Below are positions 5,942 through 6,101 of a DNA stretch of 6,101 nucleotides, piece after piece; position 1 is the stretch's first letter; each line of letters starts with the position of its first letter. A program made the translations under genes and the position numbers. The DNA lies in NCBI GenBank assembly GCA_036267755.1, contig DATAVK010000136.1, forward strand, positions 1 through 6,101. Reading direction: 5' to 3'. Source of the stretch: DATAVK01 sp036267755 (GTDB taxonomy: Bacteria; Actinomycetota; Actinomycetes; JAFAQI01). The notes under the pieces were generated by a model. It saw only the letters and a list, made by a program, of their open reading frames with translations, made no database searches and had not been told where the DNA came from.

Positions 5942-6101
5942 TCAGCCGGTCGGCGTACGGCGGCGCAGCAAGGCCCGGCCGAAGACCTGCGCGACAGCCT
6001 GCCGCTCAGCCTGGCGCCACTGCGCGGTGCCCGAGAACGACGCTCGGCTGCGCTGGGCCGAGGCGTGGCCGCTCAGTGCGGCCCGGACCAGCAGGACGAA
6101 G
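5942..6101 (-). CDS. C-terminal end of an unidentified protein (runs off right edge)
   Basis: The last 52 codons and the stop (TGA at 5944-5942) of a minus-strand gene just upstream of ctaA. Codons have strong G/C at the third position, which marks this frame as coding, although other frames are open too. The visible end starts hydrophobic (FVLLVRAALSG) and continues as a basic, Gln-rich, probably cytoplasmic tail ending LLRRRTPTG. I do not recognise it. In mycobacteria the ctaA-like gene lies beside genes annotated as an ABC-2 type drug exporter (permease and ATPase), so the end of a transporter permease is possible from context only. The 23 bp gap to ctaA allows an operon. Confidence 0.6.
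   Translation of the reverse strand, partial: FVLLVRAALSGHASAQRSRASFSGTAQWRQAERQAVAQVFGRALLRRRTPTG

Overview
This 6.1 kb window is chromosomal DNA from a high-GC Gram-positive bacterium (Actinomycetota). The reasons are the strong G/C preference at third codon positions, GTG starts, long antisense shadow frames, a mycobacterial-type transaldolase of 382 residues, and the gene order pgi-tal-tkt next to a divergent ctaB. That neighbourhood is familiar from actinobacteria; Mycobacterium tuberculosis has tal-tkt-ctaB with zwf and opcA following tal. I cannot name the genus.

Layout. Bases 1-3851 (minus strand) hold a tight sugar-phosphate operon, read right to left: tkt (transketolase), tal (transaldolase) and the first ~201 codons of pgi (glucose-6-phosphate isomerase), which runs off the left edge. 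tkt and tal are 10 bp apart, with the tal ribosome binding site overlapping the tkt stop. tal and pgi overlap by 4 bp (GTGA). Bases 3852-4017 are a 166 bp divergent promoter region. Bases 4018-4938 (plus) are ctaB (heme O synthase). Bases 4968-5918 (minus) are ctaA (heme A synthase), convergent with ctaB. The 29 bp between the two stops and the end of ctaA carry a 31-bp-period tandem repeat. Bases 5942-6101 (minus) hold the last 52 codons of an unidentified gene upstream of ctaA.

How the genes work together. Tkt and Tal form the non-oxidative pentose phosphate branch, and Pgi links fructose-6-phosphate back to glucose-6-phosphate. CtaB farnesylates heme B to heme O and CtaA oxidises heme O to heme A, the cofactor of aa3-type cytochrome oxidase, so the organism very probably respires aerobically.

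I see no mobile element, CRISPR array, RNA gene or new multi-gene system. This is ordinary core metabolism. The points most worth a second look are the tandem repeat that writes the CtaA C-terminus and creates its stop codon, the apparently leaderless GTG start of ctaB, the tal/pgi 4-bp overlap in a pair known to be fused elsewhere, and an Asn where the Bacillus heme A synthase has a heme-ligand His.
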